Below are positions 44,377-53,707 of a stretch of 64,000 bases of DNA, one piece after another (position 1 is the first letter of the stretch; each line of letters begins with the position of its first letter). This stretch comes from Clostridia bacterium (GTDB taxonomy: Bacteria > Bacillota > Clostridia > Caldicoprobacterales > Caldicoprobacteraceae): positions 1-64,000 of the forward strand of contig PKRC01000002.1 of assembly GCA_017577715.1 (NCBI GenBank). Reading direction: 5' to 3'. Made by a program: the position numbers and the translations under genes. Below the pieces are notes generated by a model that saw nothing but the letters and a program-made list of their open reading frames with translations, was not told the origin of the DNA and made no database searches.

Positions 44377-44430
44377 ATTGTATAATATTTCATGTATGTA
44401 ATTTTATGCTTTAAAGGAAGTGTGGGTTAA

Positions 44431-45915
44431 ATGAATGTCAGGCTAGAAAATTTGAAGCTTAAACTTGGGGGTCAAGAATCTGAACATCCGGTCCGTTTGG
44501 CTCTCGATTTAGTAGAGCCTGGAGACCTAGAAACCTGTCAACAAGCCGAACGCGTTACAAAACAGCTTCCACCCGGTATAACTTCGAAGATGTTGTATCA
44601 GGATATCATTAGGATAGCATGGCCTGCTTTTATGGAATTCATCCTTACACAGCTGGCATCCATGGTTGACATGATGATGGTGGGACAGCTGGGGCCTTGG
44701 GCTATTGCTGCGGTCGGCTTGACAAATCAGCCCAAGTTTTTGCTGATGACCATGTTTATGGCCATGAACGTAGGGGCCACTGCCTTGATCGCGCGGTATA
44801 AGGGTGAGGACAATCAACAAAGGGCAAATGAGGTTTTGCGCCAGGCGTTGGTGCTAACCATTATACTATCGGCCATCTCTTCGGTTGTAGGCTTTGTATA
44901 TTCGGAGCATATGGTGCGCTTTATGGGGGCGGCTGATGAGCAGACGTTGGCCGGCGGTACCGTTTACCTGAAAATTCAAATGGTTGGTTTCGTGGTATTA
45001 GCCATGACCAGCACCATTACGGCGGCGCTGCGGGGCGTAGGCGATTCCAAGACGGCCATGGCGTATAACCTGATTGCCAACGTGGTCAACGTGATATTCA
45101 ATTATATGCTGATATACGGGCATTTTGGCTTCCCCAGGATGGAAGTGGTCGGTGCGTCCATAGCGACCGTCATAGGGCAGTGCGTGGCCTTTATATTGGC
45201 CATGTTTGCTGTAGTGAGGGGAAATCGGTATCTTAAGCTCAGCTTCAGGGACGATTTTAGGCCCAAATGGGACATAATGAGGAGCATATTCAATATAGGT
45301 ATGCCCGCAATGTTTGAACAGCTGGTCATGAGAGCGGGGATAATAGCTTATTCAAAAACCGTTGCCTCCCTGGGGACGGTGGCTTTCGCAACCCACAATG
45401 TGTGTATGAACATTCAAGCCTTGTCATTTATGAACGGCCAAGCCTTCGGGGTATCCGCCACTTCGCTTATGGGGCAAAGCCTGGGGAAAAGGCGCCCGGA
45501 CATGGCACAGGCCTACAGCCGGTATACGAGGCGTTTGGGGATGATAGTTTCCCTGGTACTGGCTCTGGTGTTCATCCTGTTTGGTAAGGAAATAGTGGCG
45601 CTGTATACCGATGACAGGGAGGTTGTAGAGCAGGGTGCCCGCATACTCATGCTGGTGGCCGCGATTCAACCGTTCCAATCTTCCCAGCTTATTTTGTCCG
45701 GTGCATTAAGGGGTGCGGGCGATACAAGGGCCATCGCAATGATTATGCTAGTAACCGTTTTGCTGGTACGTCCCGGGCTGGCTATGTTTGCTGTCCATGT
45801 ACTAGAGTGGGGGCTTGTGGGCGCGTGGATAGCTTTAGTGGCCGATCAACTGCTGCGCTCATTATTGGTGCTGTTGAGATTTAATTCGGGTAAATGGAAA
45901 ACCATAAAAGTATAG
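44431..45915 (+). CDS. MATE-family multidrug/cation exporter
   Basis: 494 residues with ~12 hydrophobic segments. MATE signatures: MEFILTQLASMVDMMMVGQLG near residue 70, AVGLTNQPKFL, GVSATSLMGQSLGKRRPDMA, LILSGALRGAGDTRAI. The N-terminal ~55 residues form an unusual charged, leader-like extension before the first helix. Antiporters of this family export drugs or small metabolites with Na+ or H+. AAGGAAG precedes the ATG. The methyltransferase gene follows 17 bp downstream. Confidence 0.9.
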   Translation: MNVRLENLKLKLGGQESEHPVRLALDLVEPGDLETCQQAERVTKQLPPGITSKMLYQDIIRIAWPAFMEFILTQLASMVDMMMVGQLGPWAIAAVGLTNQPKFLLMTMFMAMNVGATALIARYKGEDNQQRANEVLRQALVLTIILSAISSVVGFVYSEHMVRFMGAADEQTLAGGTVYLKIQMVGFVVLAMTSTITAALRGVGDSKTAMAYNLIANVVNVIFNYMLIYGHFGFPRMEVVGASIATVIGQCVAFILAMFAVVRGNRYLKLSFRDDFRPKWDIMRSIFNIGMPAMFEQLVMRAGIIAYSKTVASLGTVAFATHNVCMNIQALSFMNGQAFGVSATSLMGQSLGKRRPDMAQAYSRYTRRLGMIVSLVLALVFILFGKEIVALYTDDREVVEQGARILMLVAAIQPFQSSQLILSGALRGAGDTRAIAMIMLVTVLLVRPGLAMFAVHVLEWGLVGAWIALVADQLLRSLLVLLRFNSGKWKTIKV

Positions 45916-45932
45916 TATAAGGGGATTGGTGT

Positions 45933-46907
45933 ATGGAACTGCCATATGAGTTGAGAGGTGCGATAGAGGAGCAGCTGGCACTTATGCCAGCCAAAAAACT
46001 TTCAGGGCTGGCAGCTAGGCTGTCTGAAGATTACCGTAGCGGCAAGCCTTTGGTGAGGAAATCCTATGTCAGTACTTATGAAGATGCATTGGCTTATGTG
46101 GCTTTCAGGCTGCCTGCCACATTTGCTGCGGCATATTTTGCCATGGTTCAGGTTAAGGAAAGGTTGACGGATTTAAAGCCTAAGACGTTTTTGGATGTAG
46201 GTGCCGGGCCGGGCACCGCCATGTGGGCAGCTACTATGGTATGGCCTCAACTGGAGCACATAACTTTAGTTGAGCGAGAACAGCCCATGATAGATATGGG
46301 CAAAAAGCTGGCAAAACATTCCGTCTTGCCTTCTATAAGGCAGGCGGAATGGATAAAAGCTAATGTGATGGAGAAATGGGATATTGCACCTCATGATGTT
46401 GTAATAGCGTCCTATGCGCTCAATGAGTTGCCGGAACGGAGTATAGAGCCGTTTACCCTAAAGCTGTGGGAGAGCACGGAGAAGTTATTAATCCTTATTG
46501 AGCCTGGTACGCCATCTGGGTTTTCATTGATAAGACGTGTGCGGGAGCGGTTGTTGCTTCAAGGCGCTAACGTTGTAGCTCCCTGTCCCCACAATGGTTC
46601 CTGCCCCATTGCCCAAGGCGATTGGTGCCACTTTTCTCAAAGGTTGAACCGTAGCCGGTTGCATAGGCAGATAAAAGGGGGCACCCTGTCATATGAAGAT
46701 GAAAAGTTTTCTTTTGTGTGTCTGTCCCGCACTCCCGGAGCGAGCGTAAAAGGAGTGGTGATACGGCATCCGCAAATTAGGAAGGGCCATATATATCTGA
46801 GAGTTTGTACTCGTGAGGGCATTGAAGAGATTGTAGTAACCCGAAGGGATAAGGAGAAATTTAAAGAAGCGCGCAAGTTGAGTTGGGGTTCGGTGATACA
46901 CTGGTAG
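45933..46907 (+). CDS. Rsm22-like SAM methyltransferase
   Basis: 324 residues. SAM-binding motif TFLDVGAGPGTAMWAATM near residue 89, ASYALNELPERS and an Rsm22-specific Cys cluster, CPHNGSCPIAQGDWCHF near residue 217, probably metal or FeS binding. Mitochondrial Rsm22/METTL17 proteins act in small-subunit ribosome assembly; the bacterial role is uncertain. Follows the MATE gene by 17 bp, so they may share a transcript. It converges on the GNAT gene with only 15 bp between them. Confidence 0.88.
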   Translation: MELPYELRGAIEEQLALMPAKKLSGLAARLSEDYRSGKPLVRKSYVSTYEDALAYVAFRLPATFAAAYFAMVQVKERLTDLKPKTFLDVGAGPGTAMWAATMVWPQLEHITLVEREQPMIDMGKKLAKHSVLPSIRQAEWIKANVMEKWDIAPHDVVIASYALNELPERSIEPFTLKLWESTEKLLILIEPGTPSGFSLIRRVRERLLLQGANVVAPCPHNGSCPIAQGDWCHFSQRLNRSRLHRQIKGGTLSYEDEKFSFVCLSRTPGASVKGVVIRHPQIRKGHIYLRVCTREGIEEIVVTRRDKEKFKEARKLSWGSVIHW

Positions 46908-46922
46908 AGGATATGAATGGGT

Positions 46923-47435
46923 TTATTTGATGCTTACGCAATCCAAGTCAAGGGCATGGCATTGCTCCAGCTCTTTGCACATGAGGGCGCGAATGTAGCC
47001 GCGGTCGGTGGATGTGGAATGGATGTAAAAACCCATTCCATAATAAAAGCGTACCAGGGATGTCATTTTTGAAGCGGTATGCAGCGCAAGGGCTGACAGC
47101 CCCAATTCCCTGGCTTCTTGTTCCACTGCTCTGATGAGGGCTTTCCCCACGCCGCAGTTTTGTACGTCAGGGCGCACGCCAAAACGGCTTATATAGCCCA
47201 CTTTTCCGGGTGGCAAAACCTCTAGGCGGATGGTGCCCGCTGGCTGGCCATTGAGAAAGGCTATGAATATGGTCTTTTTTCGCAGCTCTTCTAGGATGGT
47301 TTGGGGCGTTTCTTTAAGTGCTGATATCTTGTTCGGAAATCCAAGTTCCCTGGCATATGCTTGGAAAGCTTGTTGAACGATGTCGTGTATGGCAAAGACA
47401 TCTTGCTCGGAAGCCTTTTTTATCACCAAATCCAT
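46923..47435 (-). CDS. GNAT-family N-acetyltransferase
   Basis: 170 residues. GNAT motif A region (YISRFGVRPDVQNCGVGKALIRAVEQEARELG) and late GMGFYIHSTS are recognisable. ATG 47435 with AGGAGAGGG upstream; the longer frame from 47462 lacks a ribosome site. Substrate unknown. It lies next to the arg genes on the same strand, but the family is too broad to infer an arginine role. Confidence 0.85.
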   Translation of the reverse strand: MDLVIKKASEQDVFAIHDIVQQAFQAYARELGFPNKISALKETPQTILEELRKKTIFIAFLNGQPAGTIRLEVLPPGKVGYISRFGVRPDVQNCGVGKALIRAVEQEARELGLSALALHTASKMTSLVRFYYGMGFYIHSTSTDRGYIRALMCKELEQCHALDLDCVSIK

Positions 47436-47507
47436 CTTTATCCCTCTCCTTTTACGAGACAATTAAAATGAAAAGCCAAAATCTTTGATGTTCGATAGAT
47501 AACAAGA

Positions 47508-48476
47508 TTAATTTGCTTTATTTCCCATCAATAGCACCATGATGGCTTTATGCACGTGCAGCCGATTTTCAGCCTCGTCAAAGACTGCCGATTGCGGGCT
47601 GTCTATAATGTCATTAGTCACTTCCTGGCCGCGATGGGCCGGAAGGCAATGCAAGAAGATAGCATCGCCTTTGGCATGCCAAAACAGCTCCTTGTTGACC
47701 TGGTATGGGGCAAAAACCTTTGCACGGCTTTCTGACTCGTGCTCCTGCCCCATGCTGGCCCATACGTCGGTATATACCACGTCTGCATCGCGTATGGCTT
47801 CTATGGGGTCATTGGATATCAATACATTGCTCCCAGTAGCTATTCCGTTTTCCTTTGCCATTTTGACTATCTCTTCTTTCGGCTCATAGCCCTTGGGAGA
47901 GGCTATGGATATATGCATGCCTACTTTGGTGCATCCTATAAGCAAGGAGTGGGCCACGTTATTCCCATCTCCTATGAAGGCCAGTTTAAGGCCGCTTAAA
48001 GTACCTTTCTTCTCGTATATGGTCATGAGGTCGGCCAGTATCTGGCATGGATGCAAAAGGTCGGTAAGCCCATTTATGATGGGGACGGAGCTGTATTTGG
48101 CCAATTGTTCTACGTCTTCCTGCTTGAAGGTCCTTATCATTATCCCATCTAGATATCGAGACAATACCCTGGCGGTATCGCTTATAGCCTCTCCGCGGCC
48201 TAGCTGGATGTCGTTGGCGTTTAGGAAAAGGCCATATCCTCCCAGCTGATATATGCCCACCTCAAAGGAAACCCTGGTTCGAGTGGAGGACTTGGTGAAT
48301 ATCATGCCCAGGGTTTTGCCCTTAAGATAGGGATGGGGGATGTTGGCTTTGAGCTTTTTTTTAAGATCAAAGGCGGTGCTCAACACCTGATATATTTCAT
48401 CCTGGCTGTAATCTTGTAGGGTTATAAGGTGTTTTTGTGAGAAAGGCTTTTGGGGCTTGTAATTGTAAAGGTCCAC
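47508..48476 (-). CDS. argF: ornithine carbamoyltransferase
   Basis: 322 residues. Carbamoyl-phosphate motif SSTRTRVSFE near residue 57, HPCQ near residue 142 and the ornithine loop FLHCLPAHRGQEV near residue 272. Makes citrulline in arginine synthesis. GTG 48476 has GGGGTGA eight bases upstream. It follows argD by 27 bp on the same strand, so argD-argF form a short operon, probably ArgR-controlled through the box upstream of argD. A catabolic role cannot be excluded, but no arcA or arcC is nearby. Confidence 0.95.
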   Translation of the reverse strand: MDLYNYKPQKPFSQKHLITLQDYSQDEIYQVLSTAFDLKKKLKANIPHPYLKGKTLGMIFTKSSTRTRVSFEVGIYQLGGYGLFLNANDIQLGRGEAISDTARVLSRYLDGIMIRTFKQEDVEQLAKYSSVPIINGLTDLLHPCQILADLMTIYEKKGTLSGLKLAFIGDGNNVAHSLLIGCTKVGMHISIASPKGYEPKEEIVKMAKENGIATGSNVLISNDPIEAIRDADVVYTDVWASMGQEHESESRAKVFAPYQVNKELFWHAKGDAIFLHCLPAHRGQEVTNDIIDSPQSAVFDEAENRLHVHKAIMVLLMGNKAN

Positions 48477-48503
48477 CTACAATTCACCCCTTTTATAGTA
48501 TTC

Positions 48504-49760
48504 TTAAGCAGTAGTGCGGCATTGCGCGCCATTTTTCACGGTTAGGCTGAATCCCTGGCTTTCCAATACCTGTTGGAATATCCCATCCAAAGCGTCTATC
48601 AGGCCGTCAATTTCCGCTTTAGTAATCACCAGCGGGGGTAGGAACCTCAAAGTATTGTGCCCGGCGCAATTTATGATGTACCCTTGCTTAAGAGCTGCAT
48701 TTACTATTTCTTTACCCGGGACGGAGGATTCAAGCTCCATGCCCAGCATGAGGCCCTTTCCCCTCACATCCTTTATGAAGGGGTATTTATCCTTTAGGTA
48801 CATAAGCCTTTGCTTGAAATGCTCTCCCAGCTGGGCACACCTATCGATCAACCCTTCATTTAGAAGGGTGGTGATCACGGCTATGGCTGCCGCACAGGCC
48901 AAGGGATTTCCTCCAAAGGTGGACCCGTGGCTGCCGGGGTCAAAGGCTGATGCCACGCTTTCCTTAGCTATTATGGCTCCTATAGGCACGCCTCCGCCTA
49001 ATCCCTTTGCAAGGGTGATGATGTCGGGTTGTATGCCAAAGTGTTGATATGCAAACAGCTTACCGGTCCTTCCCATGCCGGTTTGAACCTCGTCCAGTAT
49101 GAGCAAGATACCCATTTCGTTGCACAGCTGTTTCACGCCCTTTACATATTCATAAGTAGCTTCGATAACTCCGCTTTCGCCCTGTATTAGCTCCAGCATG
49201 ATAGCACATGTTTTGGGGGTAATGGCCTTTTTTAAAGCTTCCAGATCGTTATAGGGTACGCTTTTAAAACCCTTAGGCATGGGGATGAAGGGTTTCTGGT
49301 ATTTCTTTTGGCCTGTGGCTGCAAGGGTAGCCAGGGTTCGGCCATGGAATGAATTGGTAGCGGTTATTATCTCATATTTATTCATGCCCTTATCATAAAA
49401 ATATTTTCGGGCCAGCTTGATAGCCCCTTCGTTGGCTTCGGCTCCGCTGTTTGCAAAGAATACTCTATCGCCGCAGCTGTTTTCCACCAGAAGTTTTGCC
49501 GCTTGGGCCTGAGCTTCTATATAAAACAGGTTCGAGCAATGGAGCAGTTTTTGGGCCTGGGAGGTGATGGCTTCCACCAGGGCAGGATGGCCATATCCCA
49601 GCACGTTGACTGCTATTCCGGCCACAAAATCGGTGTATGCCTTTCCCTCTTTATCGTATAGGGTGGATTGCCTGCCATATTCGAATATTACTGGCAGCCG
49701 TTCCCCGAAAACATTCATGTAGTACTTCTTGTCAAGGGCTATTATTTCCTGCGTATTCAC
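48504..49760 (-). CDS. argD: acetylornithine aminotransferase
   Basis: 418 residues, class III PLP enzyme. The PLP lysine is in TLAKGLGGGVPIG, preceded by LILDEVQTGMGRTGKLFAY; FANSGAEANEGAIKLAR binds the cofactor phosphate. Produces N-acetylornithine, upstream of argF. GTG 49760 with GGAGGG upstream. Promoter with an ARG box is directly upstream. The class also includes ornithine and succinyl-DAP aminotransferases; context with argF supports argD. Confidence 0.93.
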   Translation of the reverse strand: MNTQEIIALDKKYYMNVFGERLPVIFEYGRQSTLYDKEGKAYTDFVAGIAVNVLGYGHPALVEAITSQAQKLLHCSNLFYIEAQAQAAKLLVENSCGDRVFFANSGAEANEGAIKLARKYFYDKGMNKYEIITATNSFHGRTLATLAATGQKKYQKPFIPMPKGFKSVPYNDLEALKKAITPKTCAIMLELIQGESGVIEATYEYVKGVKQLCNEMGILLILDEVQTGMGRTGKLFAYQHFGIQPDIITLAKGLGGGVPIGAIIAKESVASAFDPGSHGSTFGGNPLACAAAIAVITTLLNEGLIDRCAQLGEHFKQRLMYLKDKYPFIKDVRGKGLMLGMELESSVPGKEIVNAALKQGYIINCAGHNTLRFLPPLVITKAEIDGLIDALDGIFQQVLESQGFSLTVKNGAQCRTTA

Positions 49761-49781
49761 CTTTTACCCTCCCTAAATAAA

Positions 49782-49822
49782 TTGTATTTATAATTATACA
49801 ATAATATGAATAAAAATGCAAC
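49782..49822 (-). promoter_or_regulatory. argD promoter with ARG box
   Basis: On the minus strand: TTGCAT (49821-49816), 17-bp spacer, TATAAT (49798-49793). The 18-bp box at 49805-49822 (core TGAATAAAAATGCA) matches the ArgR consensus core with one mismatch and overlaps the -35 box and spacer. A second inverted repeat TTGTAT-N8-ATACAA (49782-49801) lies beside it over the -10 box, possibly a weaker second site. Confidence 0.7.
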
Positions 49823-49837
49823 CAATTTAGGGGCATC

Positions 49838-49860
49838 ATTCTTATTTTTTGAACAATAGT
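49838..49860. promoter_or_regulatory. third copy of the PadR-type operator
   Basis: Bases 49838-49860 match the first operator (40502-40524) at 20 of 23 positions; the right arm and spacer are identical (TTTTTTGAACAATAGT at 49845-49860). It lies just upstream of the argD -35 box and ~100 bp before the GH10 relic. Confidence 0.45.
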
Positions 49861-49964
49861 TTCTTTGGCAAACAAACCATTCCATAAAAAGCGTTATATA
49901 CCCTTATTTAGCTGGTCGTTTCTAGGCTTACCCAAATTTGTGGTGTATGAGGGTATTAAAGATC

Positions 49965-50661
49965 ATGAATAAGAGATGGCCATTGCTTTTGATGGCGCTC
50001 ATGATAACGGCCTTTCTTTTATCGTGTGCTCAAAGAGGAAATGTAGCTCAACCGGGGGATATAAAGGAAAATGGCGTTTCGGATGCAAGAGGGATATGAT
50101 GGAAACAAGGATAACCTGTGGTATAAAGTGATAGGCGTGGAGTATGTTGAAAAGGCATTTGAATATGCCAGGAAATACGCAGCGCCCGATGTGAAGCTTT
50201 TCTACAACGATTACAATACGTTTCAACCTAAGAAGACAGAATGCATCATCAAGCTGGTATCGTATCTCAAGGAAAAGGGACTGATTGACGGGATTGGCAT
50301 GCAGGGCTACATGAACCTGACATATCCTGGCATAACGAGAGGTCCGGATTGCTTCAAGACAGCCCTCTCTGAGTTTGCCAAGCTGGGGTTGGAGATACAT
50401 ATTACCGAGCTCACTATAAGCAGCAACGATAAGAGCGAGCAATCCATGAAAAAGCAGGCCGAGCGCTACAGGGAAGTGTTTACCGTATTAAAGGAGATGG
50501 ATACTGCCAGCGGTGGAAATGCAAACATTACCAGCGTAACCGTGTTTGGCTTGATGGACGAATACCTCTTTTACAAAAACGACAAGAACTATTCGCGTCT
50601 GTTTGATGGCAAGCTGCAGCCCAAGCCCGCCTTTTATAGCGTCCTATCTGTAGTAGAGTAG
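49965..50661 (+). pseudogene. GH10 xylanase relic: signal peptide plus C-terminal half
   Basis: ATG 49965 starts a lipoprotein signal (..ITAFLLSCAQRG) that stops at 50097 in its frame. In a different frame, from ~50080 to 50661, the sequence reads as the second half of a GH10 endoxylanase: DNLWYKVIGVEYVEKAFEYA, KLFYNDYN, the nucleophile region EIHITELTI, and QPKPAFYSVLS near the end. The central ~150-200 residues, including the acid/base VNE region, are missing. Thus it looks like an internal deletion with frame change. No activity is expected. Confidence 0.8.
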
Positions 50662-50704
50662 GTCGGTACCAAAAGGCTTTCTGCTGTCTAAATGTCTAAA
50701 ATAA

Positions 50705-50735
50705 AAATCAGCCGGGCGTGAAGCCCGGCTGATTT
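50705..50735. terminator. bidirectional terminator between the GH10 relic and glyS
   Basis: Thirteen-bp stem AAATCAGCCGGGC (50705-50717) with GCCCGGCTGATTT (50723-50735). T-run on the minus side (TTTTTAT), so it serves glyS best. Confidence 0.85.
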
Positions 50736-50736
50736 C

Positions 50737-52128
50737 TTAAAACTGGATTTTCTCATCCAGATAATCTTCTATCTCATCTATCTTGATCCTTATCTGCTCC
50801 ATGGTATCTCTGTCTCTAATTGTAACTGTGTTATCCTCCAGGGTATCGAAGTCCACGGTGATGCAGAACGGAGTTCCGATTTCATCCTGCCGCCTGTACC
50901 GCCTGCCAATGCTACCGGTTTCGTCGTAGTCCACCATGAACTTCTTGAGCAGGTCAAGGTACAGCTGCTGTGCTGGTTCGCGCAGCTTTTTCACAAGTGG
51001 GAGCACCGCCGCTTTGAATGGCGCCAAAGCGGGATGCAGCCTCAGCACCGTCCTTACCTCTCCGTCTTCCAGCTGTTCCTCGTCATAGGCGTTGCATAAG
51101 AAAGCCAGCATTATGCGGTCAACGCCTACCGAAGGTTCTATACAATAGGGGATGTATTGCTCGTTGGTGGTTGGATCAAGGTAATTGAAGTTTTCGCCTG
51201 AATAGAGGGCGTGTTGCTTCAGGTCGAAATCGGTTCTATTGGCTATGCCCCAGACTTCCCCCCAGCCGAAGGGGAAACGGTATTCTATATCGGTGGTGGC
51301 TGTGCTGTAATGGGATAGTTCCTCCGGTGAGTGATCTCTGAAGCGAATGTCCTCTTCCTTCATACCCAGGTCGATGAGCCATTTTCTGCAGAAGTCCTTC
51401 CAGTATTGGAACCACTCCATGTCTTCTCCCGGTTTGCAGAAGAATTCCAGCTCCATCTGTTCAAATTCCCTGGTCCGGAAGATGAAGTTGCCAGGGGTGA
51501 TCTCATTGCGGAAGGCTTTACCTATTTGCCCAATCCCAAAGGGAATTTTCTTTCTTGATGTCCTGAGCACGTTCTTGAAGTTTACGAATATGCCCTGTGC
51601 CGTTTCGGGCCTTAGATACAGTTCAGATTTGGAATCTTCGGTGACGCCCTGAAAGGTCTTGAACATAAGGTTAAAGTACCGTATCGAGGTGAAGTTGTGT
51701 TTGCCGCATTCGGGGCAGGGGATTTGATGCTCCCTTATGTAATTTTCCATCTGCTGGTCGCTCCATCCGGCCACCGAAGGGTTGGATACGCCCTGCGCTA
51801 CCATGTAATCTTCAATCAGCTTGTCAGCGCGGAAGCGGGCCTTGCATTCTTTGCAGTCCATCAAGGGGTCATTGAACCTCTCCAGATGGCCAGAGGCCAG
51901 CCATGTACGGGGATTCATGAGGATGGCTGTATCGACGCCGACGTTGTAAGGGTTTTCCTGAATGAATTTCTTCCACCAGGCTCTTTTTATGTTGTTTTTA
52001 AGCTCTACTCCTAAAGGGCCGTAATCCCATGTGTTGGCCAGCCCGCCGTATATCTCCGAGCCGGGATAGATGAAGCCTCTATTTTTGCATAGGGCCACAA
52101 TCTTGTCCATCTTATCCTGTGTTGCCAC
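50737..52128 (-). CDS. glyS: glycyl-tRNA synthetase (dimeric class II)
   Basis: 463 residues, the homodimeric form. Zinc-like cysteines CKECKARF and CPECGKHNF, class II motif 2 region FRNEITPGNFIFRTREFEQME, motif 3 PSVGVDRIMLAFL, followed by an anticodon-binding domain. GTG 52128 with GAGGAGG nine bases upstream. I see no T-box or glycine riboswitch in the 215-bp upstream gap. Confidence 0.96.
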   Translation of the reverse strand: MATQDKMDKIVALCKNRGFIYPGSEIYGGLANTWDYGPLGVELKNNIKRAWWKKFIQENPYNVGVDTAILMNPRTWLASGHLERFNDPLMDCKECKARFRADKLIEDYMVAQGVSNPSVAGWSDQQMENYIREHQIPCPECGKHNFTSIRYFNLMFKTFQGVTEDSKSELYLRPETAQGIFVNFKNVLRTSRKKIPFGIGQIGKAFRNEITPGNFIFRTREFEQMELEFFCKPGEDMEWFQYWKDFCRKWLIDLGMKEEDIRFRDHSPEELSHYSTATTDIEYRFPFGWGEVWGIANRTDFDLKQHALYSGENFNYLDPTTNEQYIPYCIEPSVGVDRIMLAFLCNAYDEEQLEDGEVRTVLRLHPALAPFKAAVLPLVKKLREPAQQLYLDLLKKFMVDYDETGSIGRRYRRQDEIGTPFCITVDFDTLEDNTVTIRDRDTMEQIRIKIDEIEDYLDEKIQF

Positions 52129-52343
52129 TTATGTATACCTCCTCGTCATTGGATTTGGCTTATAACGGTTATAATGTAATCAATCTGTCATTTTTCGCAG
52201 TTATCAAAATAATATCATACTATGGATACAGTTGCAACAGCTGTCATTTTTTATGCTGTACGAGGCAATGAGGCTGTAGGCGAAACTTTTTAACTTCGAT
52301 ACCGTCTAGAATTTAGAGATTAAAAGGGTCGAGGTGAGGGGTA

Positions 52344-52865
52344 TTGAAAGGGGCAGTACCTTTTATCGCATTAATGGCAATGCTGGCTTTGACAGCTCTT
52401 CTGGAAGGGTGTGCATCTGGTATTGAGATCTCATATAACTCATCCTCTGAAAATATGCTCATCTATATACAGGAAACTGGAAGCTCTCAACCAATGTTTG
52501 AACTTTACGGCAATGGGAGAGTGCGCGTCAGAAGAGAGCCTTTTGAAGATAAAGTGGAAAGCGGCTATCTTACTCAGAGGCAGGTCAAGCAGGTGTTAGA
52601 TCATGTCATAAACAAGCTTAAGGTAGGGGAGTTGCAGTCCAGCTATCCGAAGGACTTTATCCCTGGTATTGAGATGTATCCAGATATGAACCTTGTGCTG
52701 AAGGTTACCGTAGATGGATTTGAAAAGACCATCAGTTTTGCGTATAGCAATATATGCAGTGGGCTCAAGGATTTCCTAGAAGAAGGCAGAATTGACCGTC
52801 AAGCTTTTGGGGAGCTCAGCAGGTTAAGAGCCATTGTAGAATATCTGCTGAAATGCAAATTTTAA
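52344..52865 (+). CDS. small putative lipoprotein, unknown
   Basis: 173 residues. Hydrophobic N-terminus ending in the weak lipobox LEGC. Mature region of mixed composition (MFELYGNGRVRVRREPFED; YPDMNLVLKVTVDGFEKTIS) that looks like a beta-rich extracytoplasmic domain, with a C-terminal ..LRAIVEYLLKCKF helix. I do not recognise the family. TTG 52344 is supported by AGGTGAGGGG immediately upstream. Monocistronic; HPr follows at distance. Confidence 0.65.
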   Translation: MKGAVPFIALMAMLALTALLEGCASGIEISYNSSSENMLIYIQETGSSQPMFELYGNGRVRVRREPFEDKVESGYLTQRQVKQVLDHVINKLKVGELQSSYPKDFIPGIEMYPDMNLVLKVTVDGFEKTISFAYSNICSGLKDFLEEGRIDRQAFGELSRLRAIVEYLLKCKF

Positions 52866-53024
52866 TTTTATGGTAACATTGGCATTGTATTTTATGTCAA
52901 ATTGCAGTACAATATAGGACAAGAATATTTTTTGGATATCCATATGTTTAGGAACTTTATTAATTTTTTGTATTAAAATGTTAGATAGGGATCGGGAAGA
53001 ATGGGATCGGGAAGAGGGGGCAAC

Positions 53025-53288
53025 ATGCTGGAAAAAGACTTTGTTGTTGAAAACGAAATGGGCCTTCATGCTCGACCTGCTGCCAAGTTTATAAAGGTTG
53101 CCAATAGCTATAAATCAGATGTTTTTGTCATAAAAGATGGAAAGGTAGGCAACGGCAAGAGCTTACTTTCAATTCTGTCGTTGGGCATTTATAAGGGCTG
53201 TAAATTCAAAGTCCAGGTTGTAGGGCCGGATGAGGCAGAAGCTTTATGCGGTATTACTAAGCTCATAACCAACAATTTCGAAGAGTAA
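53025..53288 (+). CDS. ptsH: HPr phosphocarrier protein
   Basis: 87 residues: phospho-His in GLHARPAAKF and regulatory Ser in GNGKSLLSILSLG, the site of HPr kinase. Serves sugar PTS or, with the Ser, CcpA-type catabolite control. ATG 53025 with GAGGGGG upstream; a repeated GGGATCGGGAAGA lies just before. No PTS enzyme I is adjacent. It could be a Crh-like or catabolite-only paralogue, but the His is present. Confidence 0.93.
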   Translation: MLEKDFVVENEMGLHARPAAKFIKVANSYKSDVFVIKDGKVGNGKSLLSILSLGIYKGCKFKVQVVGPDEAEALCGITKLITNNFEE

Positions 53289-53487
53289 CTATCACTACAA
53301 ACATTGCGTTTTTGCTTTAAAGATCTTGTTCAAATAGAGCCTGTTGCAGAGGACAGGAAGAGTTTTTGGCACTTCTTTTAGTTCTCATCGTGCTTTTCAG
53401 CAATTTGAACAATCTTTCTATAAGCAAATTACAATGTACATTCATTAAGTTTGAAAGACGCATGGCGATATTAAGATATACTTTTAA

Positions 53488-53525
53488 TAATACCCGACAA
53501 AGCAATTAATACCGGACAAAACGAT
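53488..53525 (+). repeat. tandem 19-bp direct repeat
   Basis: Two adjacent 19-bp units (53488-53506 and 53507-53525), beginning TAATACCCGACAAA and TAATACCGGACAAA, 16 of 19 bases alike. They lie in the 419-bp gap after HPr, which also has a terminator-like hairpin (53564-53598) and no gene I trust. Confidence 0.6.
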
Positions 53526-53563
53526 GCGTTTGCATTAAAATAGCATTCTTTAGAAACCCCTTT

Positions 53564-53598
53564 GGGCTTGTGAAAATGGTTTTTCACAGGCCTTTTTT
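53564..53598 (+). terminator. hairpin terminator in the HPr downstream gap
   Basis: Stem GGGCTTGTGAAAA (53564-53576) with TTTTCACAGGCC (53581-53592), one G-bulge, followed by TTTTTT. Confidence 0.7.
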
Positions 53599-53707
53599 GT
53601 CGGTTTTTGAAAAATAAATTAAAGCTGCCTAGAGTATAAAACTGAAAAATTAGGGAACTATTGAAAGGGGGAAATACCATAATAAAGCAAAAGGGGTTTT
53701 GATTGGC

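Noticed and set aside
44247..44430. Possible riboswitch before the MATE gene
   Set aside because: The leader has hairpins but none of the preQ1, guanidine or other aptamer signatures I know.
52129..52343. Possible T-box or glycine riboswitch upstream of glyS
   Set aside because: The gap is short and lacks T-box sequence or the glycine aptamer core.
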